43,867 nt of DNA from an uncultured bacterium (lineage in GTDB: Bacteria; Bacillota; Clostridia; Lachnospirales; Lachnospiraceae). Position 1 is the stretch's first letter; each line of letters begins with the position of its first letter. The notes beneath the pieces were generated by a model. The model was given only the letters and a program-made list of their open reading frames with translations, ran no database searches and had not been told where the DNA came from. The stretch covers positions 1-43,867 of the forward strand of contig CAOKFN010000040.1 of assembly GCA_948467735.1 (NCBI GenBank), in the 5' to 3' direction. Positions 24,959 to 32,725 of this stretch are shown piece after piece. Both the position numbers and the translations under genes were made by a program.

Positions 24959-25549
24959 ATGGATTATATCATAGAGCAGATAAAGAAAATAGAGAAGCTT
25001 TTCATTGAGAATGGGGAAGAATTAACGGAGGAAGAAATTGACCCGGAAGAGATTGACGAATACTTTGAGATAGAAGGGGCTGGGGAAGAAGAGCTGCAGG
25101 CATTTGAAAATCAATTCCAAATAAAACTGCCGGAGGACTTTAAGGCCGTATACAGGTACAAAAACGGAAGCGGCTCCATGAGCCTGCTCTGGCCGCAGAA
25201 GGGGTTCTATCGAGGATATCGCCTGTTGTCGCTGGAGGAAATGAGCAGGAAAAAATCATATTTTCAGAACCAAAACCGCGAGATGAGGGAGTTTCCGGAG
25301 ATAATTGACGAGAACCAGCTGAAGCAGTTAGATAAGCGCATCAAGCCATATTTGTCCTGTGAGCGGTGGTTTCCGTTTGCGGAATATGCGGGTTCGCTTT
25401 ATTTGATGCTGGATTATGATCCGAGTGAAAAGGGTGAGGAGGGTCAGATTATCTGTTATGTGCATGATCCGGATTTTGTATATTATATTGCCTCAAATAT
25501 GACGGAAGCATTGGAGCTGACGGAAGAGGTTATCGAGGATCTGCTCTAA
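24959..25549 (+). CDS. SMI1/KNR4 (SUKH) family protein
   Basis: SUKH-superfamily protein of 196 residues. Members are commonly immunity proteins neutralising polymorphic or contact-dependent toxins. The diagnostic block is EEELQAFENQFQIKLPEDFKAVYRYKNGSG, followed by a G-x-Y-R-LLSLEEM strand-helix and a WFPFAEYAGSLYLMLDYDPS segment. The N-terminal extension is highly acidic. The ATG at 24959 with AAGGAG 6 bases upstream is preferred to a TTG at 24941. A terminator follows at 25767. It closes the small-protein cluster that begins at 22188. Confidence 0.88.
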   Translation: MDYIIEQIKKIEKLFIENGEELTEEEIDPEEIDEYFEIEGAGEEELQAFENQFQIKLPEDFKAVYRYKNGSGSMSLLWPQKGFYRGYRLLSLEEMSRKKSYFQNQNREMREFPEIIDENQLKQLDKRIKPYLSCERWFPFAEYAGSLYLMLDYDPSEKGEEGQIICYVHDPDFVYYIASNMTEALELTEEVIEDLL

Positions 25550-25766
25550 GTGGGAACGGAACGAAGGTGTTCTGCGGCTCCGCAGAGCGGAACCTGCCTG
25601 CACGGAAGCGCGGAAGAATTGCCCGCATGATTCTTTCAGGGATTTTCACGAATCCGGATTCGCTCGGATCCGGATGCTTTCGGATCAGGACTTTTTCGGA
25701 TGATGAGAAAGTCCCCTTTTTCCCATATGGGGCATTGTGTGATTTATGGCGGCATTGATAATTTAT

Positions 25767-25798
25767 AAGGGCGATAGCGGTTAGGCTGTCGCCCTTTT
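25767..25798 (+). terminator. Rho-independent terminator after the SUKH gene
   Basis: AAGGGCGA pairs with TCGCCCTT around a 14-base loop, then TTTT. It ends the 22188-25549 cluster; the 588-base gap in which it lies otherwise holds only the transposase fragment at 25928. Confidence 0.75.
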
Positions 25799-25927
25799 GA
25801 AATCGGAAAATTTATAACTGGATTTTATAAATATCTGCCGCTTGATTTTCAAAAGAAAAGCTCCGTCCCTACATGCCGCCGTTTTTTGTATGACCTTGAT
25901 TGACGCACGGCTTGGCGTTCAGCGTGA

Positions 25928-26125
25928 CAGAGGACAGCCATTCCTCATAGCTTTTTGGAAATCCATCCTGCCCCTGAAGGGAAGAAGTATGTCCTTGTCA
26001 TGGACAATGCGGCATGGCACAAGAAAATCAGGCGTTTTTCTGCGCCCAAAAGGAGGGACATGAGCGACGATATTCAAGCTGCCGTCACAGGGCAGGCACT
26101 GGATCCAGTCGGTATTGTTCTGTAA
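25928..26125 (+). pseudogene. IS630-type DDE transposase fragment
   Basis: One frame reads SFLEIHPAPEGKKYVLVMDN then AAWHKKIRRFSAPKRRD before a stop at 26123-26125. The VLVMDNAAWHK block is the second catalytic Asp region of IS630/Tc1-type (DDE_3) transposases. A stop lies upstream at 25925, and no first Asp, terminal Glu or terminal repeats are visible, so it is a remnant of about 65 codons. Confidence 0.75.
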
Positions 26126-26137
26126 ATAATACTGCCG

Positions 26138-26941
26138 CTATTCATAAAACTGCGGCGCTTTCTTCAATGTCTGGAACAGATCCCAGTCATGGGCGGGAAT
26201 AACGGCAGCATTGTATTTTTTCTGCAGCATACGGACCCTTTCGATGGACTTAAAGTATTGCGTCCGGTCAAACAGCAGTCCTGACGCTTTCGCAGGAGGG
26301 CCGTAAATCTCATTTGTATATACGGCATCCATGGGGAAGATAAAGGTGCCTTCCTTTTCCGTGTGTATGACTAGGCCGAGCAGGCCGGGCGTATGTCCCG
26401 GCAGATTGATAGCTTCGACACCCGGGATGATCTCAAAATCTTCATCCACAAGGTGGTACTGCCTTACCACGACATCCATGTCGTTCTTGCAGTAGCCGCA
26501 GTAAGTATCCGGGTCAGCGCATAGCCGCACGGTGGTCTGCGCCGTGACAAAATCGTCCTTTGGCACATAGATATCCGCATCCTGAAACAACCGGATATTG
26601 CCTGTGTGGTCGAAATGCATATGGGATAAGATAACCGTATGGATCTGCTCTGCACGAACCCCGCACATGGCAAGCTGAACCTCGATATTCTGCTCAACGG
26701 TCTGGTGCAGTTCATAGGAATCCTGCAGGCTTTCCGGCCAATATCCGTTCATGGAGTGCATATTGCTCCCGGTGTCGTAGAGAATATAGCCGTTTTCGTG
26801 TTCGATCAGAATGCACATGACCGGGAGCTGATAAAAGGTATGCTGTACCTGCGGATGTTTTCTGGTACACATGGTTGAATTGGCCACCACATTGTTTTTA
26901 TCCGTTTTCAAATATCCGGTGTCTAAAATATAGAATCGCAT
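26138..26941 (-). CDS. Metallo-beta-lactamase fold lactonase (AttM/AiiA-like)
   Basis: A 267-residue metallo-hydrolase of the N-acyl-homoserine-lactonase-like family. The dizinc motif HMHFDH is at H107-H112, with further ligands H183 (NLPGHTPG), D205 (FPMDAVY) and H251 (IPAHDW). Family members open lactone rings, including quorum-sensing N-acyl-homoserine lactones, but other lactone or ester substrates are as likely in a gut Firmicute. There is no signal peptide. It lies 79 bases downstream of the tam gene on the same strand, so a tam-lactonase operon is likely. The two are bracketed by decayed transposases, suggesting acquisition by transfer. Confidence 0.87.
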   Translation of the reverse strand: MRFYILDTGYLKTDKNNVVANSTMCTRKHPQVQHTFYQLPVMCILIEHENGYILYDTGSNMHSMNGYWPESLQDSYELHQTVEQNIEVQLAMCGVRAEQIHTVILSHMHFDHTGNIRLFQDADIYVPKDDFVTAQTTVRLCADPDTYCGYCKNDMDVVVRQYHLVDEDFEIIPGVEAINLPGHTPGLLGLVIHTEKEGTFIFPMDAVYTNEIYGPPAKASGLLFDRTQYFKSIERVRMLQKKYNAAVIPAHDWDLFQTLKKAPQFYE

Positions 26942-27020
26942 TGTGCCGTTTTCCTTTCCGATAAAATTTTATTTCCTATATACTGATACAGCCTTGGGCT
27001 GTTGCGCGGATCAAATTCGG

Positions 27021-27776
27021 TTATTTTGCTGCTATAAAAAAGAACCTCCGGAAACGCAGCAGTACATTGCCATCGCTCCTGACGGGATAAGCTTCCACGG
27101 TACGGCGGAGGATTTCCTTTTCAAAAAGAACTGCATTTTCGCTGTCAAGCGCATCAAGGCAGGGGCGCAGGCGGGTTCCCTTTATCCAGTCCACCAGAGC
27201 ATGGTGGGAGGGCAGTGCGTGATAGTAAACGGTTTCCCACATTTGGAAATCTGAGGAGCAGCCTGATAAAATGTGATAATACTCATCAGGGCACAGTGTA
27301 TCATTAGGCTGGAAACATTCGCCAAGCTCCCACCGTGGATTCGATGCCGTTTCTCCAATGATGCGGAAAAGGGGTTCCTCATGGTTCATGGGCAGCTGTA
27401 CGGCAAGGACACCGCCGCCGTTAAGCTTGTCCATCAGCCATGGCAGGAGTGACGCATGATCCGGCAGCCACTGCAGGCAGGCATTGGAAAAGAGGATGTC
27501 AAACCCGCCCGGCATATCGTTTATATCACAGAGATGGAATGTCAGCGCAGGGTGTTCTTTCATGGCCTTATCGATCATGTCCTGTGAATTGTCGATACCG
27601 TGGATCTCGGAATGTGGGAATACAGACCGCAGCACTTCCGTACTGTTGCCGGGACCGCATCCGATGTCAGCAATCTTTTCAGGATGGTATGCGCGGAGCC
27701 TGTTGGCAAGATCGACTGCCGGCTGTGTGCGTTCTTTTTTGAATTTCAGATACAGGGATGAATTCCAGTCTGTCAT
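27021..27776 (-). CDS. tam: Trans-aconitate 2-methyltransferase (Tam-like)
   Basis: SAM-dependent methyltransferase of 251 residues resembling trans-aconitate 2-methyltransferase. That enzyme esterifies trans-aconitate, a spontaneous by-product that inhibits aconitase. It opens WNSSLYLKFKKERTQPAVDL, then the SAM motif IADIGCGPGNSTEVL, the acidic HGIDNSQDMIDKA, and FDILFSNACLQWLPDHASLL, all close to Tam. The ATG at 27776 has GGAGG at 27784-27788 (minus strand) and is preferred over the longer frame. It is upstream of the lactonase gene. The substrate is inferred from family resemblance. Confidence 0.87.
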   Translation of the reverse strand: MTDWNSSLYLKFKKERTQPAVDLANRLRAYHPEKIADIGCGPGNSTEVLRSVFPHSEIHGIDNSQDMIDKAMKEHPALTFHLCDINDMPGGFDILFSNACLQWLPDHASLLPWLMDKLNGGGVLAVQLPMNHEEPLFRIIGETASNPRWELGECFQPNDTLCPDEYYHILSGCSSDFQMWETVYYHALPSHHALVDWIKGTRLRPCLDALDSENAVLFEKEILRRTVEAYPVRSDGNVLLRFRRFFFIAAK

Positions 27777-28013
27777 TTTCAATCCTCCATTCCGTTGTTG
27801 AATCAAAGATACGGTTTCATTCTCAGCAGCTTGTTTCAAGGTAGTTCATCAAAGATAGGTTTCTGGTGGTCAGTAATTTTCATCTGCCCCCGGCCAATCC
27901 TTTTGTCGCTTGCCGGAATTCATTTATCTTCAACAGTTCCAATGAGAATATTTCATATAAAGTGTAACCGGATATGCGGGATCTGTCAAGCATATATCAA
28001 AGACGGGAAATGC

Positions 28014-28235
28014 GATCCGGTATTGGTGTTTGACAAAATCATGGAGGAGATTAAAATACAAAAGTATCTGAAGCTCCAGCCAGCCTTTCCACTTGGCAGG
28101 CCGGGATATAATCGTGTCAACATGCTAAAGACAGTCTTCTTCGGGTTTATGGACACAGGGTATGCGTCCTTGGGAGAACTGAAAAGGAGCCGCAGTATCA
28201 GGTTTTTCTGTACAGAACCGGAAATTTGCAGTATA
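28014..28235 (+). pseudogene. IS1182/IS5-type transposase N-terminal fragment (DUF772)
   Basis: One frame reads KYLKLQPAFPLGRPGYNRVN then MLKTVFFGFMDTGYASLGEL, which matches the DUF772 N-terminal region of IS1182/IS5-group transposases (GRPGY, hydrophobic helix, SLRELE). The match decays after about 75 codons and no DDE region follows, so it is a remnant. It lies between tam and the HSP90-like gene in a 613-base spacer with nothing else recognisable. Confidence 0.7.
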
Positions 28236-28389
28236 ATAATAACAATTCGGCGCTGCAGCCGAAAAAACAGTAACCCTCGCCGCCGCGCCGGAAACAATCT
28301 CCGACGGCGATGCCGCCGTGGACTGCCTTGCGAAAAAGGACGGCGGAAGCAGTGGAAGGAGGGGGACGGGATTAGAATGGGAGAACAAG

Positions 28390-30321
28390 ATGGAGGATTA
28401 TCGTTTTAAAGTAAATCTGGGGGGCATGATTGAAATATTGTCGGATCATCTCTACAGCAGCCCGGACGTATACATCAGGGAACTGCTGCAGAATGCGGTG
28501 GATGCCGTCACCGGACGCAGAAAGCTGGAGGATGCGAAAGAGTCCGTCGGCGGGACAGAAAACGGCTCTTCGGCGGCTTCGGAAGCGTCTGTGTCGGAGG
28601 AAAAGGGAGTCTGCGCTCGGGAGGCAGGGATTCAAAATGGAGCAGAAGGGCGCATTTTAGTGGAAATTGAGGAGGGCAGGAGCATTGCCTTTTCCGATAA
28701 CGGTCAGGGACTTACGGAGGAGGAGATTCATCAGTTCTTAGCCATCATCGGAGAATCGTCCAAACGCAGTCTGGAAAGCGGAAGGATAGAGACGGATTAT
28801 ATCGGGCGTTTCGGCATCGGCCTGTTATCCTGCTTTATGGTATCTGATGAAATCCGGATGCTGACCCGTTCCTGCAGGAGCGGGGACGCGCCTGTGCTGG
28901 AGTGGCGGGGGAAGCCGGACGGCACCTACACCATAAAGAAGATGGGAGCGGAGGACTTTGGCGGGGAGGAGGAAGAGCAGTACAAGGCGCTGGCGGCCTC
29001 CTGCGGAACCAGCGTGCTCCTCACGGCCAAAGCCGGAATGGAGGAGTATTTCACCAGAGAGACGATTGAGAGGCTGATTACATATTACGGACTTCTTCTG
29101 CCCTTTCCCATCATTATCCGCCAGCATGGGCAGGAAAAGCAGATTAACCCCACGTATCTGCCGTGGGAGGGGCGCGATACCAACAGGCAGGAGCTGCTTT
29201 TGTTCGGGCAGGTGATGTTTGACGAGCAGTTTTTTGACTGCGTGCCTTTTCATTCTGAGGAAGGGAAGGTGTCGGGCGTCGCGTATATCAGAAATTATCC
29301 GGTGCTGCCTTCCGCAAGGGTGAGCCATAGAATTTATCTGAAAAACATGCTGCTGACAGAGAAGGGGGACAATCTGATTCCGGATTGGGCGGTGTTTACC
29401 AAGTGCATCGTCAATGCGGTGGATCTGCGTCCCACCGCTTCCAGAGAGGGCTTTTATGTGGACGAGGTGCTGGAGGCCGCAAGGGAGGCCATAGAGAACT
29501 GTCTGACGGAGTATATCGCGGCTTTGGCAGAGGAGGAACCGGACAGGTTCCGGCAGTTTTTCCAGATTCACCACCTTACCTTGATGTCTCTGGCGCTGGC
29601 CTCTCCGAAGCTGTTCGGCACGTTGGCGGATTATTTCCGCTTTGAGACCACCCGGGGCGATAAGTCGGGCTATGAGCTTCGGACCGAGGGCGAGCCGCTG
29701 ATATACGCGCCCACGGAGGAAAAATACAAGCAGCTTTCCCAGCTTTTTTTCGCTCAGGACAAGCTGCTGATCAATGTGTCCTATGTGCATTCGCTGGATC
29801 TGCTCAAGCGTCTGGGGGCCATGTATCAGCTGGAGGTCAGCGCCGTGGAAGACTGGGCGGTGGAGGATCTGATGAAGGATTTGTCGCCGGAGGATCAGGA
29901 CGAGGGCTTTGAATTCCTGAAAATAGCGGATCGTATTCTGAAGCCCTTTGACTGCAGGGCGGAGCTGAAGTATTTTTCTCCGTACCATCTGCCTGCCTTT
30001 TATCTGATGGATGAAAATACATTGCTGAAACGCCAGATTGCCAATTCAAGGTCGAAGGCCGGCTCGCTTTTTTATAAAATGCTGGACGCCTTTGCGTCGG
30101 ATTTGTCCAATGAGAGGGCCGCGTCCTTGTATTTTAATTACAATAATCCGCTGGTGCGGAAGCTGGCGGGCTGTGAGAAAGAGCAGGATATCAGGATTTT
30201 TGTGGAGATTTTATATGTGCAGGCTTTGCAGATCGGCGGCTTTGCCCTTCACAATAATGAGATGGGAATGTTGAACCGCAATATTATGACCTTGATGGAG
30301 AGGGGGCTGTCCGATGTATAA
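28390..30321 (+). CDS. Divergent HSP90-family ATPase
   Basis: A 643-residue GHKL ATPase of the HSP90 family, cytoplasmic. The N-terminal ATP site has YIRELLQNAVDAV (E31, N35), FSDNGQGL (D103) and GRFGIGLLSCFM. The middle-domain catalytic Arg lies in LRPTASREGFY. The start (FKVNLGGMIEILSDHLYSSP) is closer to the actinobacterial 'HSP90 family protein' group than to canonical HtpG. About 35 low-complexity residues (50-85) interrupt the ATPase domain. It does not end in the eukaryotic EEVD tail. The ATG at 28390 has GGGAG 6 bases upstream; the longer frame from 28318 is less likely. Its last 8 bases overlap the next gene. Confidence 0.87.
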   Translation: MEDYRFKVNLGGMIEILSDHLYSSPDVYIRELLQNAVDAVTGRRKLEDAKESVGGTENGSSAASEASVSEEKGVCAREAGIQNGAEGRILVEIEEGRSIAFSDNGQGLTEEEIHQFLAIIGESSKRSLESGRIETDYIGRFGIGLLSCFMVSDEIRMLTRSCRSGDAPVLEWRGKPDGTYTIKKMGAEDFGGEEEEQYKALAASCGTSVLLTAKAGMEEYFTRETIERLITYYGLLLPFPIIIRQHGQEKQINPTYLPWEGRDTNRQELLLFGQVMFDEQFFDCVPFHSEEGKVSGVAYIRNYPVLPSARVSHRIYLKNMLLTEKGDNLIPDWAVFTKCIVNAVDLRPTASREGFYVDEVLEAAREAIENCLTEYIAALAEEEPDRFRQFFQIHHLTLMSLALASPKLFGTLADYFRFETTRGDKSGYELRTEGEPLIYAPTEEKYKQLSQLFFAQDKLLINVSYVHSLDLLKRLGAMYQLEVSAVEDWAVEDLMKDLSPEDQDEGFEFLKIADRILKPFDCRAELKYFSPYHLPAFYLMDENTLLKRQIANSRSKAGSLFYKMLDAFASDLSNERAASLYFNYNNPLVRKLAGCEKEQDIRIFVEILYVQALQIGGFALHNNEMGMLNRNIMTLMERGLSDV

Positions 30322-31489
30322 TCCGGAGGAAATAAAAGACACTTACGATAAAATAGAGCATGGAAAGGCCAGAGTATCCGCAATCCGCGCCGCGGCCGCA
30401 GAGGCGGACCAGCATGGGGACGTGCCCTATCAGATGTTTTTCCGCGCGGATTTATGCCATGAATCCTGTTTCTATGGGGACGGCATGGATATGATGGTGG
30501 TGTTTCCGGAGCTTTTGGCATTGTCGGATAAGCATCCGGACGCGCCGACCACGGTATTTGACGAATATGTGTATGCGGACGCGCTGGATCATGTGCTGTG
30601 GATCTATAAGTGGGTGCTGTCCCACTGCGAGTCTTTTTATCAGATACCTATGGAGGACTGTCTGAAATTTTTTGAGGACTGCAAGGCGAGGTTCCTTGCC
30701 TACGGGTATAATTTGAGGCCTTGGCATCTCATCCGATATGACTTCTATCAGCATATTGACCGGGCGGAGGCGGAGGCGTCGTTCCATGAATTTGAGAAGC
30801 TGCCCCGGGATTTAAACAGCGACTGCGAGGCCTGCGAGCGGAATACGGAGATTTTGTTCTATTTGGAGAAGGGGGATTTGAAAAAGGCGAAGGCCCTTGC
30901 AAGGGATATTGAGAATTTTAAACTGACCTGCGGCGAGAAAATGGCCGCTTGGCTTCGGCTGAAGAAACATTACATGCATTATTATATGAAGCGGAAGGAA
31001 TTTGACAAGGCGCTGGAATATTGCAGGATGATGGAGCGGAATCTTCTGGAGGAAAGCGAATACGAGCGCTGGGATGACTTCCTTGCCTGTTATGCCTATT
31101 CGGATATCGGGAAGGCGTTGAAAATATACAAGGAGCATTGGAAGGATTGGCTGAATTGGCGGGATCCTTCGGATGAATTTCATTTTTCCATCAATGTCTG
31201 CCGGTTTTTCCGGGAATTGGAGAAGGATAGAGGGAATATGGGAGCAGGAAGCCTTGAAGCAGCGGACAGGAAAACGGGGAATGGTGAGTCGGCGGAACCG
31301 ACGATTCGGCTGTCCTTTGACTCTTCGTTCCCGTTATATGAGGAGAGCGGACAGTACAGCATCCGGAGGCTGTATGATTTCTATTATGGGAGAGCAGAGG
31401 AGCTGGCGGCGAAATTTGACGCCCGCAACGGGACGGACAGTTACCGGAAGGAGTTGGAGGAGGCTTTATGTACGACCCGGCAGGTTTAA
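30314..31489 (+). CDS. TPR-like partner protein A (tandem paralogue), 391 aa
   Basis: Helical soluble protein, not assigned to a named family. Helix-turn-helix segments such as FYLEKGDLKKAKALARDIEN, then MHYYMKRKEFDKALEYCRMM and YSDIGKALKIYKEHWKDWL resemble tetratricopeptide repeats. It shares with the next gene YQIPMEDC-KFFED, N-S-C-ACERN-EI and FDARNGTD-Y, plus the MY-P start. The ATG at 30314 lies in the 3' end of the HSP90-like gene (8-base overlap), and a purine-rich GAGAGGGGG is just upstream, so the two are translationally coupled. Inference: a co-chaperone or client adaptor of the HSP90 protein. A 20-residue Gly/Ser-rich insertion near residue 310 is absent in protein B. Confidence 0.82.
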   Translation: MYNPEEIKDTYDKIEHGKARVSAIRAAAAEADQHGDVPYQMFFRADLCHESCFYGDGMDMMVVFPELLALSDKHPDAPTTVFDEYVYADALDHVLWIYKWVLSHCESFYQIPMEDCLKFFEDCKARFLAYGYNLRPWHLIRYDFYQHIDRAEAEASFHEFEKLPRDLNSDCEACERNTEILFYLEKGDLKKAKALARDIENFKLTCGEKMAAWLRLKKHYMHYYMKRKEFDKALEYCRMMERNLLEESEYERWDDFLACYAYSDIGKALKIYKEHWKDWLNWRDPSDEFHFSINVCRFFRELEKDRGNMGAGSLEAADRKTGNGESAEPTIRLSFDSSFPLYEESGQYSIRRLYDFYYGRAEELAAKFDARNGTDSYRKELEEALCTTRQV

Positions 31490-32571
31490 GGAAGAAATAT
31501 ATCGAGATGGAGCGGGGCAGGGCGCGGATGTCCGGGATTCGCACGGCCATAGAAGCGGCGGATTCGCATAAGGATGTTCCCTATCAGATTTATTTTCGCA
31601 TACAGTTTTGTAATGAATCTATGTTTTATGGGGACGATTTGGATATGGTGGTAATGTTCCCGGAGCTTCTGGCGCTGGCGGACAGACACCCGGACGCTCC
31701 TGTGACGCAGTACAATCGAGGCTTCGGCAGCAGTATGGCTCATGTGATGTGGGTATACAAATGGCTGCTGGACGCCTGCACGCAGTTTTATCAGATTCCT
31801 ATGGAAGACTGTATGAAGTTTTTTGAGGATTACAAGGAGCGCTGTCTTGGGATGGGGTACAGCCTGCGGCCCTATTATGGGTGTCTGTATTATTTTTATG
31901 ACTGCATGGGGAGTCCAAAAAGCGAGGAGGCTTTCGCCATGTTTGAGAGGATGCCCCATGACAGGAACAGCAACTGCAGAGCCTGCGAACGGAATCAGGA
32001 AATTGAGTATTATCTGGATCATGACAATCTGCAGCAGGCGGTAAGGCTTTCCAGAGAAATCGAGAATTTTACGCTGACCTGCGGGTCGGAGGAAAAATAC
32101 ACGTCGTGGCTGAGAATGAAGAAGCATTTTCTGCAATATTATGTGCGGAAAAAGGATGAAAAGAAGATTGTGGAGTACAGCCGCCAGATAGAACGCCATA
32201 TGAATCAGGAGCGGGAATTTGCATGCTGGGATGATTTTATGGAGGGCTATGCCTATGCGGACATAGGAAAAGCGCTGAAAATCTATAAGAATCATTGGAA
32301 GGACTGGCTGACGGAACGGTGCCCGGCGGATATCTACGAATGTAACAGGAGCGCCTGTGTCTTTTTTAGGGAGCTTAAAAAGGACCGGAAGGGAGAGTTC
32401 ATCAAGATTTCCTTTGACAATACGTTTCCTTTGTATGTGGAAAGCGGAAAGTATCGAATAGAGGAATTATATCAGTTTCATTATGGCAGGGCAAGGGACA
32501 TAGCGGAGAAATTCGATGCCCGCAACGGGACGGATGCGTACTGTAAGAGACTGGAGGAGCTGGCCGAATAA
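31468..32571 (+). CDS. TPR-like partner protein B (tandem paralogue), 367 aa
   Basis: Paralogue of the preceding protein along its whole length, with the same order of motifs: VPYQIYFRIQFCNESMFYGD, then YQIPMEDCMKFFEDYKER, SNCRACERNQEI, ADIGKALKIYKNHWKDWL and a C-terminal FDARNGTDAY. Helical and TPR-like, no signal peptide. The conserved cysteine pair in the CxACERN motif could bind metal or be structural. The ATG at 31468 has GGAGGAGG 5-10 bases upstream and overlaps the end of gene A by 22 bases, extending the coupled unit. Divergence between A and B by eye is substantial, so the duplication is old and both copies are presumably retained for different roles. Confidence 0.82.
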   Translation: MYDPAGLRKKYIEMERGRARMSGIRTAIEAADSHKDVPYQIYFRIQFCNESMFYGDDLDMVVMFPELLALADRHPDAPVTQYNRGFGSSMAHVMWVYKWLLDACTQFYQIPMEDCMKFFEDYKERCLGMGYSLRPYYGCLYYFYDCMGSPKSEEAFAMFERMPHDRNSNCRACERNQEIEYYLDHDNLQQAVRLSREIENFTLTCGSEEKYTSWLRMKKHFLQYYVRKKDEKKIVEYSRQIERHMNQEREFACWDDFMEGYAYADIGKALKIYKNHWKDWLTERCPADIYECNRSACVFFRELKKDRKGEFIKISFDNTFPLYVESGKYRIEELYQFHYGRARDIAEKFDARNGTDAYCKRLEELAE

Positions 32572-32725
32572 GAGCGCAGAAGGGCAGGAGCGGAACATGG
32601 CTGCGGCTGGGAATACAGTTTTCCTTGGAAACTGTAAAATAACAGTTCCGAGCAAGTGAAAGAAATTGGAATGTGTTTTTGCCGGAAATATAGTTTCCGT
32701 CGGGACATGGAATAGGAGGATAAAT

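Noticed and set aside
27795..28409. 204-codon plus-strand frame treated as a gene
   Set aside because: Only the central 75 codons resemble a transposase; the ends are antisense to tam and overlap the HSP90 upstream region. Recorded as a pseudogene fragment instead.
28825..29988. 387-codon open frame on the minus strand
   Set aside because: It lies opposite the HSP90-like gene; the composition (His/Arg/Leu-rich) is that of a shadow frame.
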